Assembly: GCA_036936605.1 (NCBI GenBank)
Contig: JAUPFV010000002.1
Span: forward strand, 221,681,046 to 221,745,045
Direction: 5' to 3'
Length of the DNA stretch: 64,000 nucleotides
Origin: Limnanthes douglasii subsp. nivea
Taxonomy: Eukaryota > Streptophyta > Magnoliopsida > Brassicales > Limnanthaceae
Below are positions 53,777 to 64,000 of this stretch, one piece after another; position 1 is the first letter of the stretch, and each line of letters opens with the position of its first letter. Below the pieces are notes generated by a model, which worked only from the letters and a program-made list of their open reading frames with translations, had not been told where the DNA came from and did no database searches. A program made the translations under genes and the position numbers.

Positions 53777-54567
53777 TTACACTAGGGTACTACCCTTGAC
53801 ATATTCAGTAAAGGCCAAGGCGATAAGACCTAACATAGCAAATCTACCGTTCCACATTTCAGCATCCGAAGTCATTACTCCTTTTGATTTCGAGTCCACC
53901 GTCACTCCTTGGAAAAGCGGGATTAGTGATGCAGCCGAAAGCACAACGCTTGTAGCTACGAACCACGGGATCCCGCCGTTGGATACCTGAGAGAGCACAT
54001 CCTGACCCCTGGATAGTTCTACTGCTATTGCAGCCACGAATCCTATCATGGCTAATCTACCGTTGATTCTTTCCGGTGCCGGTCCGCTGAATGCTAAAAT
54101 GTCCGAGAACTTTGTACTCATCTGAAAACAATATATGAAAAACTAATGAGTTTTATAATTTCTATATATATTTGTTGCCAAAACTTTAGATGAACATACA
54201 TAGCTATAAATAAAACACACTTAATTGGCAGTCAATTATAAATACGAAAGAGATTTTACCTTTGGTGCCCGAGGAGGAGGACTTGGCTTGGCCTGCGGCG
54301 GTGGTGTTACCATTGGCTTTGCATTTAAACCGGCAGGCTTCTCCATCTCTGGTTCACCCTATAAAAAAAGAAGCAGATAAAATCAACTAAAATTCATTAC
54401 ACATATTCGCACCCAAAAAACCTGAATCTGAAAAGAATATTTACCTGGGTCATGCACCTAACTCCAAATCTTCCATTTCTTGGAAGATATTTAGGAGAGT
54501 AGAACTGTCTGACATTGGTTTTAGCTGAAGTGGCGAATATAGATTGAACAGCAATTGAAGTAGCCAT
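53777..54567 (-). CDS. ELIP: Early light-induced protein (ELIP), copy B, three exons
   Basis: Same gene structure as copy A: exons 54445-54567, 54260-54358 and 53777-54121 (minus), all phase 0 with GT-AG introns; 188 residues. Exon 3, which holds the three membrane helices and both ExxNGRxAMxG chlorophyll-binding motifs, encodes a protein identical to copy A; I see one synonymous difference. Exon 2 has one additional Pro codon ('SPPPRAPK'). The transit peptide differs at three residues (P to S and V to A near residues 14-15, A to P near 25). The first intron after exon 2 is shorter by about 30 bases. The gene lies in the second 12.6-kb unit. It has a canonical TATA box and the same ACGTG element. 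No defect is visible; both copies are likely expressed under light or dehydration stress (inference from the family). Confidence 0.95.
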
Positions 54568-54693
54568 TTTTAATTTAAAAGATGGAAACTTTCAAGGAAA
54601 AAGATTTTGGAAATTAACGGACCCTGATATTTCAGTAAGTACCAAGGGATAAGGAAGTTATGTGTTTGTATTAATATTGATAGAATATGATGG

Positions 54694-54700
54694 TTTTATA
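54694..54700 (-). promoter_or_regulatory. TATA box of ELIP copy B (TATAAAA)
   Basis: Canonical TATAAAA about 130 bases before the ATG, versus TATAAGA in copy A. Confidence 0.65.
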
Positions 54701-54776
54701 AGCAGAATAATAAAGACAAGTTGTGGATGCTGAGCGACCCACGATATGTACGTCTAATAGTTCCATAAGGATTGGA

Positions 54777-54784
54777 CCACGTCG
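54777..54784 (-). promoter_or_regulatory. ACGTG (ABRE/G-box-like) element of ELIP copy B
   Basis: CGACGTGG on the gene strand, conserved with 34348-34355. Confidence 0.5.
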
Positions 54785-55505
54785 CTGAACCTTTATGAGC
54801 TTGAATAATAAGCGGCTGTTGTTGATTTACGAATTTGTAGTGGGTACGTTTAAAATGTCCAACACCATTTGGTTATCTAGCACCTTTTTTAGTAGCCTCG
54901 AAAATATTATAAACAGCCTATCAGAATTGTATTTATTAAAAACACTAACTTATACCTTAAAAACACTAACTAGCACTAAACCAATTTTAAACTTTAAAAC
55001 ATTTTCCGACCCACCCAATTTTTTTCTTCTCCCTCTCATCTTATCATTCTATTCTCTCTCATTTTTTTTCAAAAAATTGAATGAAAAATCTTCAATTTCA
55101 AGAACTCTACTTCTTCCGGAACTAAAACCATTAAATTGACAAAGGAAAAGAGTAAATAGACTCATCTTTTTTTTTGAAATGATTTTGGAAGATTGAAAAT
55201 ATTTAGGGTGTTAAACTATTTAAATCTAGGGTTATATTTGTGTTTTTAATCAACTATCGTTATGGTTTGGTTTGATTTGTGTTAAAATAAGGTTTTAGGT
55301 TTATAGATTTTGTTGTTCTTCGAAGAAGAGTGGATGTTTCGAGTTTGATTTTAGGTGTTTTTATTCCCCGCTAGGTGAAGCACCCGTCTCTATTTACATT
55401 TGGTGCTTCAACCAGGCAGAGACTAAATTTTATGCCGGGTTTAAATTTGTCACCCTCAGTGCTAGGTTGTTCGACCAGAGGGGACTAATTAATGGAGGTT
55501 ACATT

Positions 55506-55742
55506 TGATAGTTCCAAAGATTTCTTAGAGGGGTTATCTGTCTAAACTATGTTTGGAGGAGAATATTTAGATAGAGAAACACGGGAAAGGTACATAGAGA
55601 CACTAATAAATGAAAAAAATAAATACATGGGGTGGGTCCGTAAATTACATGATTACCCTCTTTTATGGTCACTACCCCACTAGTTTACTCATCTCAACCA
55701 TAATTATTATTTATTATATAAGGCCCCTCAATGTTAAACATT
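55506..55742 (-). repeat. Gypsy LTR of element 4 type, copy B
   Basis: Duplicate of 35070-35306, starting TGATAGTTCC. The right edge is equally uncertain. Confidence 0.5.
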
Positions 55743-56257
55743 TGTTAGGTTTTTTACAAGACTTTTATAAAGTCATTATCTCCTTTATTTATTTAATTTA
55801 ATTATTTTTCTAAATATGTCTTCCCTTTATCGGTAGCCCTCAGTCCTTACGAGGATATTCGAACGACTAGACTAGGAAGTCACCTCAAATACATTTGACT
55901 GACGACGGGCACACTTGTTTGGTCTACGTGTCAATTATTTTCTGATACAAATATGCATGTCTTCGAGAATGACTTGTGGGTGAGTAGGTGGGCTAGAAAA
56001 CTCTTAAACTTGTCAACATGCGTGCACTTCAATTCATAGTTGGAACGGCTACAAGAATCTTCGTATTTCTTCTATTTTGTTACCCCATGAAAACCTTTCA
56101 CACACTTGGGGCTTCGTAACCGTTGGGAGCCCAATACTCATACACTTCATAAATTAGGATGTTATTCATTTTCTTAGTCTTAGAGACATAGAGAGGAACA
56201 TCTGGTTAGAGAGAGAAACACATTTGATACTTCTCTAAATACTTTCTTCCAAAATCC

Positions 56258-58982
56258 ATGCCTAAGAAGCCCGAGAGACCTGATAGGTATAAGATCTGGG
56301 ATTGTTTTAACATAGGTAAGAGACTTGAAGAAAGAAAAGCCACCAGTTTAGACGAGGGTCCCAAGCCGCTGCAGATCGTTAAAACTACCCACTACGATCA
56401 ATGGTTTTCAATTAGAAAGCACTTTGAGGCGGCAGGGACTTCCAACACCAATACTTCGACCAATCCTACTACCACTCAGTCCCCCAATTAACTTGTTAGA
56501 TATCAGACAAGAGTGATCTAGACCCGTTGAAAAAACCAGAGTCTATATAAACATTTATTTTGATGGGTGACGAAGAAAAGAGAGTTGAAAAAATGAAGGA
56601 TAGTAGTTCGAAGAGGAAATATTCTCTCAAGCTCGTACGAAAAAGGTATGCAAAATTAAAATTTCATATGCGGCTTCTACTCCTTTAAATACTCCTCAAG
56701 GCACCCCCAAAACCACTTCCAAAGTGACTCCTCAAAAGCCTTCACAAAAACCTTCAACATTAGCCCATCGACCAATGAAAAAAAAACTATTTCTCTTACA
56801 GTAAAATCCATAGGAATACAGCCCCTAGAACCCATAAAAAAGGTGAGAGAAACGCAGTTGTTGAGAATCATGAAGATGATCAGGATTATGAAGTAGTTGT
56901 TTTGGATGCTCAACCTATCAAAGAAACTATTGCCTCGAATTTCATAAAATCCGCGCAGACCTAGAAGTCATCCCCCCATGACAAAGTTAACACAAGTTCA
57001 CATGTTCAAAAGAAAACCAAATTGAAAAAGATAAAAAAAAATGATGTCAAACTGCCATCGAACATCGAGGCTATTTTCGAAAATAATTTGCGAGAGGTTG
57101 AGGGCAAACATCTTCTTGATATATACAAAATTAAGTATAATTACTATCAACTTTTTGAAGAGGAAAATCTTAGAGATCGATGAGAAATTTTGAACTCTAT
57201 AAACATCCGATTATCGAAATCCGGAGAGACTCCTCTGTCTTTTGGGACAATAAGCTGATTGTCTATCCATAGATTCTAAACTAGGGTTTTCGGTTCTCGT
57301 TGGATTCCGCTTTAGTGAATTAATTTGGGCTGATAATTTTATGTCCGACTCAAGTTGATCTGAACATGTGGTTCACCTTGATGGCCCACATAAAGGCTTC
57401 TCGGATATCTATGATCGATTTCTAAAATCCATAGTAATACAGCCCCTAGAACCCATAAAAAAGGTGAGAGAAACGCAGTTGTTGAGAATCATGAAGATGA
57501 TCAGGATTATGAAGTAGTTCTTTTGGATGCTCAACCTATCAAAGAAACTATTGCCTCTAATTTCATAAAATCCACGCAGACCTTGAAGTCATCCCCCCAT
57601 GACAAAGTTAATACAAGTTCACATCGAGGCTATCTTCGAAAATAATTTGCGAGAGGTTGAGGGCAAACATCTTCTTGATATATAAAAAATTAAGTATAAT
57701 TACTATCAACTTTTTGACGATGAAAAACTTAGAGATCGATGAGAAATTTCGAACTCTATAAACATCCGATTATCTGAAGCCGGAGAGACTCCTCTGTCTT
57801 TTGGGACAATAAGCTGATTGTCTATCTAGAGATTCTAAACTAGGGTCTTCGGTTCTCGTTGGATTCCGCTTTAGTGAATTAATTTGGGCTGAAATTTTTA
57901 TGTCTGACTCAAGTTGATCTAAACATGTGGTTCATCTTGATGGCCTACATAATGGCTTCTCGGATATCTATGATCGATTTCTCTATGAAATAGTTTATCG
58001 GGTTGACCGGCGTTGCCAAAAATACCCACTTTCCCGTTTATTTGCTGACTTTTGGGAGTAAATTGAAGATATTTGATTATCTACTGGGAGCCGAGAAGAA
58101 GTGGAAACACAGATTTTCTTCATCTCTGGTTTGTGGGAGATAAGATTTCAAAAGTCTACTGAAAGATTGTATCAGCTTACTTTGAGGTGGACTAGCAAAG
58201 GTACCAAAATTTACCTTATTCAAATTTACTTTATCTTCATTTACTTGATTTATTTTACCAAACGTTTCTTGGGGGACACAAATGAAAGTGTGTCTAAATC
58301 GTTTGAGGGTCATTTAGAGGAATGTGGTTGGATTTTTGCTCAACTAAGTAGTTGGGCCATTAGTTCCTGGTCCAATGAATACCACTCATCATTCACTCAC
58401 TCTAACCTAGATAAAAGTCATCTTTGGAAGGCTGATTTCACGAGAGCTATATCTTTGGAAGAGCTTACGGTGCCTCCAACATAAGGCAACATATTTGAAC
58501 AATTGGAAGCCACATAGGTTCTCCTGTACCATCCTGCAAAAGCTAGGGGTTTTAGCTATCAGAACCCTAAAGTCAAGACTGAATCGGTTAATCACACTAG
58601 AAAAGGTGGCTCCAAAAGGCCATCGAAAAAATGCTCGTCGAAAGACAAAGGAAAATGTAAAGTTGTCAAATACGGTGATCTAGAGGCAAAAGAAAATAGG
58701 GCCAATTCTTCTCATGAGACAGTTTATCCTAACTTTCCTTCTCCTCAGAAATTCGTTTTTATTGACCTAAACTCTCCTTGGGCATCAACCGAAGAAACTG
58801 CACATCAAGAAAACAAGCAACCAATGGCTAAATAGGTCAATTGTACGCTTAACACAACTAGAGGCGGTGGAAGATCAGTGAAAGTTGGAGCATGAGATGT
58901 TTGAAAACGAGCGAGAATGCTTTATTGCTAGTCAAAACTTTACCGATGGCTATTACAAGGCCAACTTTTTCAAGTCAGCATA
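56258..58982 (+). pseudogene. Extra ORF (Transposase_28-like), degenerate, copy B
   Basis: Duplicate of 35824-38610. It begins with the same 77-codon open frame ('MPKKPERPDRYKIWD', with K-to-S and similar differences near residue 27). It keeps the internal tandem duplication, but its second unit has lost about 60 bases near 57610-57620. The frame with 'GWIFAQLSSWAISSWSNEY' (58330-58390) and the 'IDLNSPWASTEETAHQ' segment (58760-58810) are conserved. It carries its own additional stops. Confidence 0.65.
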
Positions 58983-58992
58983 ATGAAAAGGG

Positions 58993-59075
58993 TGATATTG
59001 TTACTTTTAAGAAAATGGAACTTCGAGGACTGAAATGTAATGAATAAAAATTCTTATGACAGATTGTAAAGTTAG
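58993..59075 (+). repeat. Truncated 5' LTR of element 3B
   Basis: Only the first 83 bases of the LTR remain (TGATATTGTT...). It then joins directly to leader sequence equivalent to 39104, removing about 400 bp that hold the TATA box, polyadenylation signal and primer-binding site. Confidence 0.85.
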
Positions 59076-59079
59076 AGAA

Positions 59080-60690
59080 GGATCTACTCTGATTCATCGG
59101 GCTTAATCTGAGATAGGGTTGCAAATGAATCAGCTTTTTGATAAGATAAATTCTTTGAATGAGAAATACGACCAAAGAGAGAAGGGCATTCAGTTAGCTA
59201 GGCTGAAATCCAAGGTAAGACAAGTGAATGAATAAAATGATATTGGTAGTCAATCTGATTGATCTTGTATTGATCGTCAAATCAGAAGTGAGCAAAAAAA
59301 GGCGTGGTTCGAGGCGTCAAAAGAGCGTCATTCTTCTCGAAAGAAAAAGAAAGGTAAACAGAGTATGTCACATCTAGTGACAAGTAAGTTAAAATATTTG
59401 GATCTGGTTTTAAAATATATCGAGGCTCCTCGAAAGAAGAGAAGGATCAACCTTAAAAATATAAGAAGAAACACAAAGCTAAAAGAGAAAATATACCTGA
59501 TCTTCGAGGGAGTCGAACTAGTGGGAAGGAAATACATCAAACTAGTACAATGGGGTTGATCGGACTTCGTATGCAGTGATGGGAACTAGGGATCAATATG
59601 TTAAAGTGTTAACTTGAGGAATTCTCCGTTGACAAATGAGATAAGACCAATCACGCTTCTGAAATGTTTTGATATTTTGAAAGTAGAGAAATTTATTGGG
59701 ATGCAAGACCCAGACGATCATATCAAATAGTTTAAGAATTACATGATATATTTTGAGGATGATGACAGGTTAGTGTGTCGGGCTTTTTACAATACTTTCA
59801 AGGAAATAGTTTTGAAATGGTACAACAAAACTTCAGAGACTTTGACACTGCCTTTCGAAAATAGTTCGTAGGGAGTAAATAAATAAGGGAAAATTCAGAT
59901 AATATCATCCAATACAAACAAACAGTTGGAGAAAAGCTAAATATTATACGAAGCATTTTGTTTTAACAAAACCGAGTCTGGATAGTTGTAATGAGCTTGT
60001 GGCAATGGCAGCATTTTGCCAGGGATTGTTGCCAAGAGATTTGGCTAATGAAAAAACAAAAAGAAGAGCCTTAACTTTTGGATCTTTAATGGCTCAATTT
60101 GAGGACCAAATCAAGGTTGAAGGGTCAACCAGGGTTCGAGGGGTACGACTACTGGTCAAAACAATTATGGGCAAGTGTCAAATAACCAGGGGTAATCTTC
60201 AAATTCTGCTCAACAAGCACATCCGAGGAAAAACAGTCTACCACCTCGAACTGGAGGGTATTCAAACCTAGCTCCATCATAACAATTTAATAAGCGGAGG
60301 CCCAATCAATGAATAAGGCCTGAGTACTATGTAGATCTGACTGAGAGTGTGGCTGCAATCTTTGATAAAACTAAAGGATATGTAAATTTCAGGAAGCCCA
60401 CTCCAATCTATAGGCGTAAAGAGGAGCGAAACAACAAGTTTTGCATGTATCACAATGACATCGATCATGATACTTTCGATTTAATTGCCTTGAAAAAGGA
60501 AGTTCATACTTTAATTGAAAATGGGAAATTATTGACATATGTGAAAGCACAGAGCAACCAATCAAAAAATCGCATAGTATCGACTTTACAACCCACCACT
60601 ACAAATGTCCAAGCTGAAAATTTGATGATTCTGGATTTGAAGGCTGAGGATTTTGATGCTGCATCAGAATACTTCGCATGGACCTAGATC
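59080..60690 (+). pseudogene. Element 3B Gag
   Basis: Parallel to 39105-40748. Frame at 59999-60271 with 'FCQGLLPRDLANEKTKRRAL'. C-terminal frame at 60349-60687 with the knuckle-like 'CMYHNDIDHDTFDLIALKK', again lacking the last Cys. A stop after 'FDAASEYFAWT' breaks the frame before the protease remnant. Confidence 0.78.
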
Positions 60691-61120
60691 GGTTAATTAT
60701 GATGGCAGTGGAATAACCTGTAAAGCAGGGCCACATTCGAAGCCTGTGCGAGTATTTTGAATCCCTGGCCATTTTTGGGGGTGGCTCTATGACTGGTACC
60801 ACTGATAGTTCAAGGAACGCACATAATAAGTCTAGCTACTTTGATAGAGGGAAAAATGTCTACCCATTTGTATGGTAATCAAGGAATTCTAGGTGTAGGT
60901 AAGTCTGGGAAGTTGAAATTTTAAGAAGAAGGTTCAGGTGCTTTTTATGGTGGTGGACTGTCCAACAAGTTATAATGGCATATTTGGAAGATCTTGGTTA
61001 TCAAGAATGTATGGTGTTATTTTGATAGTACATCAATGTTTCAATTATGTAATCGGAGTACGTATCTGGATAGTCTGAATTGATCAAAAGATAGCCAGAG
61101 AATGTTACGCTGCTGATCTT
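60690..61120 (+). pseudogene. Element 3B protease remnant
   Basis: The same deletion as 3A: 'STHLYGNQGI' near 60865 is followed almost at once by 'KKKVQVLFMVVD' near 60930-60965. The D-T-G-S-S block is absent. Confidence 0.75.
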
Positions 61121-61484
61121 CGGATCTGAGGACCTAGTAGTGGCGATATGATGAACGAACAACAGACAGAGAGGTTAAACTCGAATTTTGAGGGTAACCC
61201 TAGGTTCATTGACAGTAAGTGAATAAGTAAAGGAATATAATTTTCGTGAAGGAAGAGTAGGTCGAATATGAACCTTACTGACCCCAAATCTATGTCAACA
61301 ACGTTTATAATTTTTATCTCACAATCTGGATGTTTTCTCTTGGAAACAAAAAGGTCATGACAGGAGTACCCATTGAGGAAATTTTCCATAGCCTAGTCAT
61401 TAACACAAAGGTGAAACCAGTTATACAAAAAGGCCTGCATTTTATTTTGAGAAAATAGAGGCTATTGTTTCTTAAGCAGATCGC

Positions 61485-62075
61485 TTGTCGAAAGCCGGAC
61501 ATATAAGAAACTCACAATATCTTGTATGGATGGCAAACGCAGTAGTGGTCAAGAAGAAAAATGGGAAATGGAGAATGTGTGTTGATTTTACATACTTAAA
61601 TCGAGCCTTCCCTAAAGATTCGCTTCCCGTTCTGCGAATAGACCAGCTGATTTATTCCAATTTGGGAAATAAAATAGTTGACCTTTATGGATTTTTTTTG
61701 CAGGATATAATCAAATTCAAATGGATCCAAAGGATCAAGAATGTACCACCTTCATCACATACAGAGGCTTGCACTGTTATAACTTAATGCTTTTTGGATT
61801 AAAAAATGTTGGGGCCACATACCAGAAATTAATGAACAAGGCATTTGCTACTCAGATTGGAAACAACATGGAGGTATACATCGACAATATGGTGGTAAAA
61901 ATACACACTTAGATGATCTAGAAGAGTCTGAATTTAAAGGCAATAAGGCTAAAGTTGAATCCGGAAAAATGTACTTTTCGAGTTCGATCAAGGAAATTTC
62001 CGGGTTATGTTATGAGTAAAAAAAGGATAGAAGCTGACCCAAACTAGTTAAAAGTTGTAGTATCCATTAAATCAC
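61485..62075 (+). pseudogene. Element 3B reverse transcriptase, active-site D to N
   Basis: An open frame at 61485-61787 has 'AVVVKKKNGKWRMCVDFTYL', a better preserved start than in 3A. A second frame, 61721-61912, has 'MDPKDQECTTFITYRGLHCY' and 'VYIDNMVVK', again with Asn for the second catalytic Asp. A frameshift near 61700-61720 falls in a run of eight T. Confidence 0.85.
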
Positions 62076-62092
62076 CTCGAACTTTCAAGGAA

Positions 62093-63000
62093 GTGCAAAT
62101 TTTGACAGGAAGGTTAGCAGTATTTAAGAGATTGATTTCTAGATTTTCAGACATATGTTTCCCTTTCTTTCAAGTGTTACAAAGACCAAAGAAGTTTGAA
62201 TGGACTTTGGATTGTGGAGTAACTTTTACAAGCATCAAAGATTTGTTAGCATCACAAGAAATATTATCCAAGCGTAAAAATGGAGAACAACTCTTTTTGT
62301 ACACCGCGTTATTGGATGTTGCAATGAGTGCAGTATTGATTAGTGAAGATTCTAGAATTCTGAAGCCGGTGTATTACGTCAGTAAACTTTTGATGGCAAT
62401 AGAAAAGAGGTATTTGACGTAAAATTGGCATTAACATTGGTGGTGGCTGCGAGAAAAATGCACCCTCATTTTCAAGCTCAAACCATCGAAGTTCGAACTT
62501 CATTTCTATTAAAGAATGTTTTAAAACATCCGAATATTTCAGGAAGAATGACTAACTGGTCAGTGGAGTTGGGGGATTTTGACATTACCTTTTCACCTCG
62601 AACAGCAATAAAAGCAGAAGCTTTGGATGTGATTAAATTAATTGTAAACAATATTTGTTTTCATTTTGGAGTACCTCAAAGAATTACTACAAACAATGGT
62701 CCTCAATTCAATAATAAAGAAATAGTTTCGTTCTGTGCTTCGAAGGGGATCAAACAATGTTTTTCCACACCTTTTCATCCTCAAACAATTGGACAAGTAG
62801 AGGTGATAAACAGATCTATCTTAGAAGGTTTGAAGAAGAATTTAACAGGAGCAGCAGGAACATCGCCTAATTACTTACACGAGGTAAATTGGGCTTATCG
62901 AACAACCTCTAAGGAGGCTACAAAAGAGACCCATTTTGCTTTGTTGTATGGAATGGATGATGTCAATCCTGTGGAATATACCTTGCCTTCGTTAGAATAA
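62093..63000 (+). pseudogene. Element 3B RNase H fused in frame to integrase core
   Basis: RNase H first part at 62093-62422, with 'LTGRLAVFKRLISRFSD'. After one stop, a 191-codon open frame (62425-63000) runs from the RNase H end ('LTLVVAARKMHPHF', 'NWSVELGDFDITFSPRT') straight into the integrase core ('FGVPQRITTNNGPQF', 'CFSTPFHPQTIGQVEVINRS', 'WAYRTTSKEATKETHF'). The joint falls after 'AIKAEA' (about 62620). The deleted part includes the second RNase H, the integrase zinc finger and first Asp; the second Asp is Asn. The catalytic Glu region ('GQVEVINRS') is kept. Confidence 0.85.
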
Positions 63001-63017
63001 TCCAATATTCCGAAGAC

Positions 63018-63347
63018 TTGAATGATGAAGCTAAAATAGCAAGTTTATATTTGATTGAAGATAAAAGAGTTCGAGCACATTTAAATATATTTCATTATCA
63101 AACTCTTATGAGGAATAAATATAATTCAAGGGTGAAAAGTAGGAAGTTCAAGGTAGGTGACAAAATGTTAAGAAAGGTATTTCTCCATACCATGGAAAAG
63201 AACCTCGGCAAGATGGCCCCGAATTGGGAAGGAACTTATATGGTTGTTGAAAGTATAAAACCAGGTTCTTATCGCCTTTTTGATAATCATGGGAGGATGC
63301 TTCAACATCCGTGGAATATAGAACATCAAAAATTGTACTATGAGTGA
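63018..63347 (+). pseudogene. Element 3B integrase C-terminal domain
   Basis: Open frame parallel to 43076-43438: 'KVGDKMLRKVFLHT', 'NWEGTYMVVESIKPGSYRL', 'NIEHQKLYYE', ending at TGA. Separated from the core by a stop at 62998. Confidence 0.8.
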
Positions 63348-63596
63348 CTGTGTTGTATTCTGAATTTGTTTTTTTATTAATTAGCGCACTATTTCCTATC
63401 CTGTAAGGTTTTAACGAGGTGTTATGCACATATTCAATCTATCAATAAAATGTATTTGTTGGCCAATGGTTGCTTACGAGTGCTTGTTTAAACTATTTTG
63501 GTAACTAATCAAAGATTGATTATCTATGAGGTTGACCAAGAGTAAAATATTCCAAAGTGTTGAATAAATTTTTCGAATAAGCAACCATATTCTAAG

Positions 63597-63740
63597 TGCT
63601 ACGTCCACTAAACGCATTATAATGTTCGCAGTGCTACGTCCATTAAACGTACTATAATATTCGAAGAGTTACGTTCATTAAATTCATAACAATATTTGAA
63701 GTACTACGTTTATTAAATGCACTATAATATTCGAAGTGTA
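63597..63740. repeat. 35-bp minisatellite, element 3B
   Basis: Four units corresponding to 43651-43790; the second unit keeps two bases that are missing in 3A. Confidence 0.85.
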
Positions 63741-63931
63741 ATGTATTATAATGTTATTTAAAATATTATGTTATAGTTTTACTTCGAATGACTAATATAG
63801 ATAACAGTCAAATGAAAATATAACTTGAAAAAAGTAAAGGATAAACAAATCTTGGTTGTAATTCAATTTAATTCGAGGAGAACATAAATATTCCATTAAC
63901 TTCATGACAGATAAAAAAAAGATAGTTAAAA

Positions 63932-64000
63932 TTACTCTTCTTCGGAGCTCTCTTTGGAATCCTCCTTTGAATCTTCCTTTTCGGATGACGAACTAGAAAT
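63932..64000 (-). pseudogene. Antisense ORF of element 3B, C-terminal end, cut by window edge
   Basis: The acidic Ser/Glu tail ending at TAA (63932-63934), as in 43985 onwards. It continues past the window. Confidence 0.7.

Larger units (their letters stand above)
53619..64000. repeat. Second 12.6-kb unit, right part
   Basis: Continues the ELIP 3' flank from 'caaattttatt' and runs parallel to 33158-44030 to the end of the window: ELIP, LTR, extra ORF, gypsy element. Offsets change from 20461 (ELIP) to 20434 (extra ORF start) to about 19940 (integrase), reflecting indels in the extra ORF and a 400-bp LTR/leader deletion. The end of the unit lies outside the window. Confidence 0.93.
58993..64000 (+). 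mobile_element. Gypsy element 3B (Tat-type), duplicate of 3A
   Basis: Copy of element 3A made by the 12.6-kb duplication. It shares all its internal deletions and active-site losses, plus the LTR deletion. It runs off the right end of the window within the antisense ORF. Confidence 0.88.

Noticed and set aside
1..64000. tRNA, rRNA or microRNA genes
   Set aside because: No cloverleaf with A/B boxes, rRNA core sequence or convincing hairpin precursor was recognised on reading; a covariance-model scan would be needed to exclude them.

Overview
This is AT-rich nuclear DNA of a flowering plant, almost certainly a eudicot. The evidence is two intron-containing early light-induced protein (ELIP) genes set in a dense, nested layer of plant transposable elements: Ty3/gypsy of the Tat type, Ty1/copia, LINE, MULE and plant-mobile-domain genes. 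There are no operons and no prokaryotic features. Tandem ELIP copies are known to be amplified in desiccation-tolerant plants, so such a plant (for example a Gesneriaceae resurrection plant) is a reasonable guess, but the window alone cannot prove it.

Layout. 1-12.2 kb is old, decayed DNA holding a plant-mobile-domain fragment, a MULE transposase relic (minus), a gypsy integrase relic (plus), a copia integrase relic (minus), a gypsy gag relic (minus) and a LINE reverse-transcriptase relic (plus). 12.2-16.0 kb is a minus-strand gypsy element (element 1) cut off in its RNase H. 15.5-21.65 kb is a 3.06-kb tandem duplication. 19.5-29.8 kb is the most complete element (element 2): a minus-strand Tat-type gypsy, 5' LTR at 29500-29818, gag-protease-RT-RNase H-second RNase H-integrase, a 35-bp minisatellite, then an additional ORF on the opposite strand with its own TATA box, then the 3' LTR. 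It sits in a LINE, with a near-perfect 5-bp target duplication (ATGTT/ATGCT).

30-64 kb is dominated by a tandem duplication with a period of about 12.6 kb before later insertions. Each unit carries one ELIP gene (minus strand; 33316-34138 and 53777-54567), a gypsy LTR, a decayed extra ORF and a plus-strand Tat-type gypsy element (elements 3A and 3B). Unit 1 also has a 1.14-kb local duplication that left a truncated ELIP tail. Unit 2 is split by 8.85 kb of foreign DNA (44769-53618) flanked by an 11-bp direct repeat. That insert holds two nested minus-strand gypsy pieces (elements 5 and 4), a plant-mobile-domain pseudogene, a GC-rich 122-bp repeat array and a short copia element with a perfect 5-bp target duplication.

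The only genes that look functional are the two ELIPs. Their mature region is invariant between copies while their transit peptides differ. All transposon ORFs examined carry stops, frameshifts or lost catalytic residues. The least ordinary biology is the Tat-element architecture: an antisense ORF with its own promoter, separated from pol by a conserved 35-bp tandem repeat, seen in three elements. ELIP copy-number growth driven by repeat-mediated duplication is the second point of interest.
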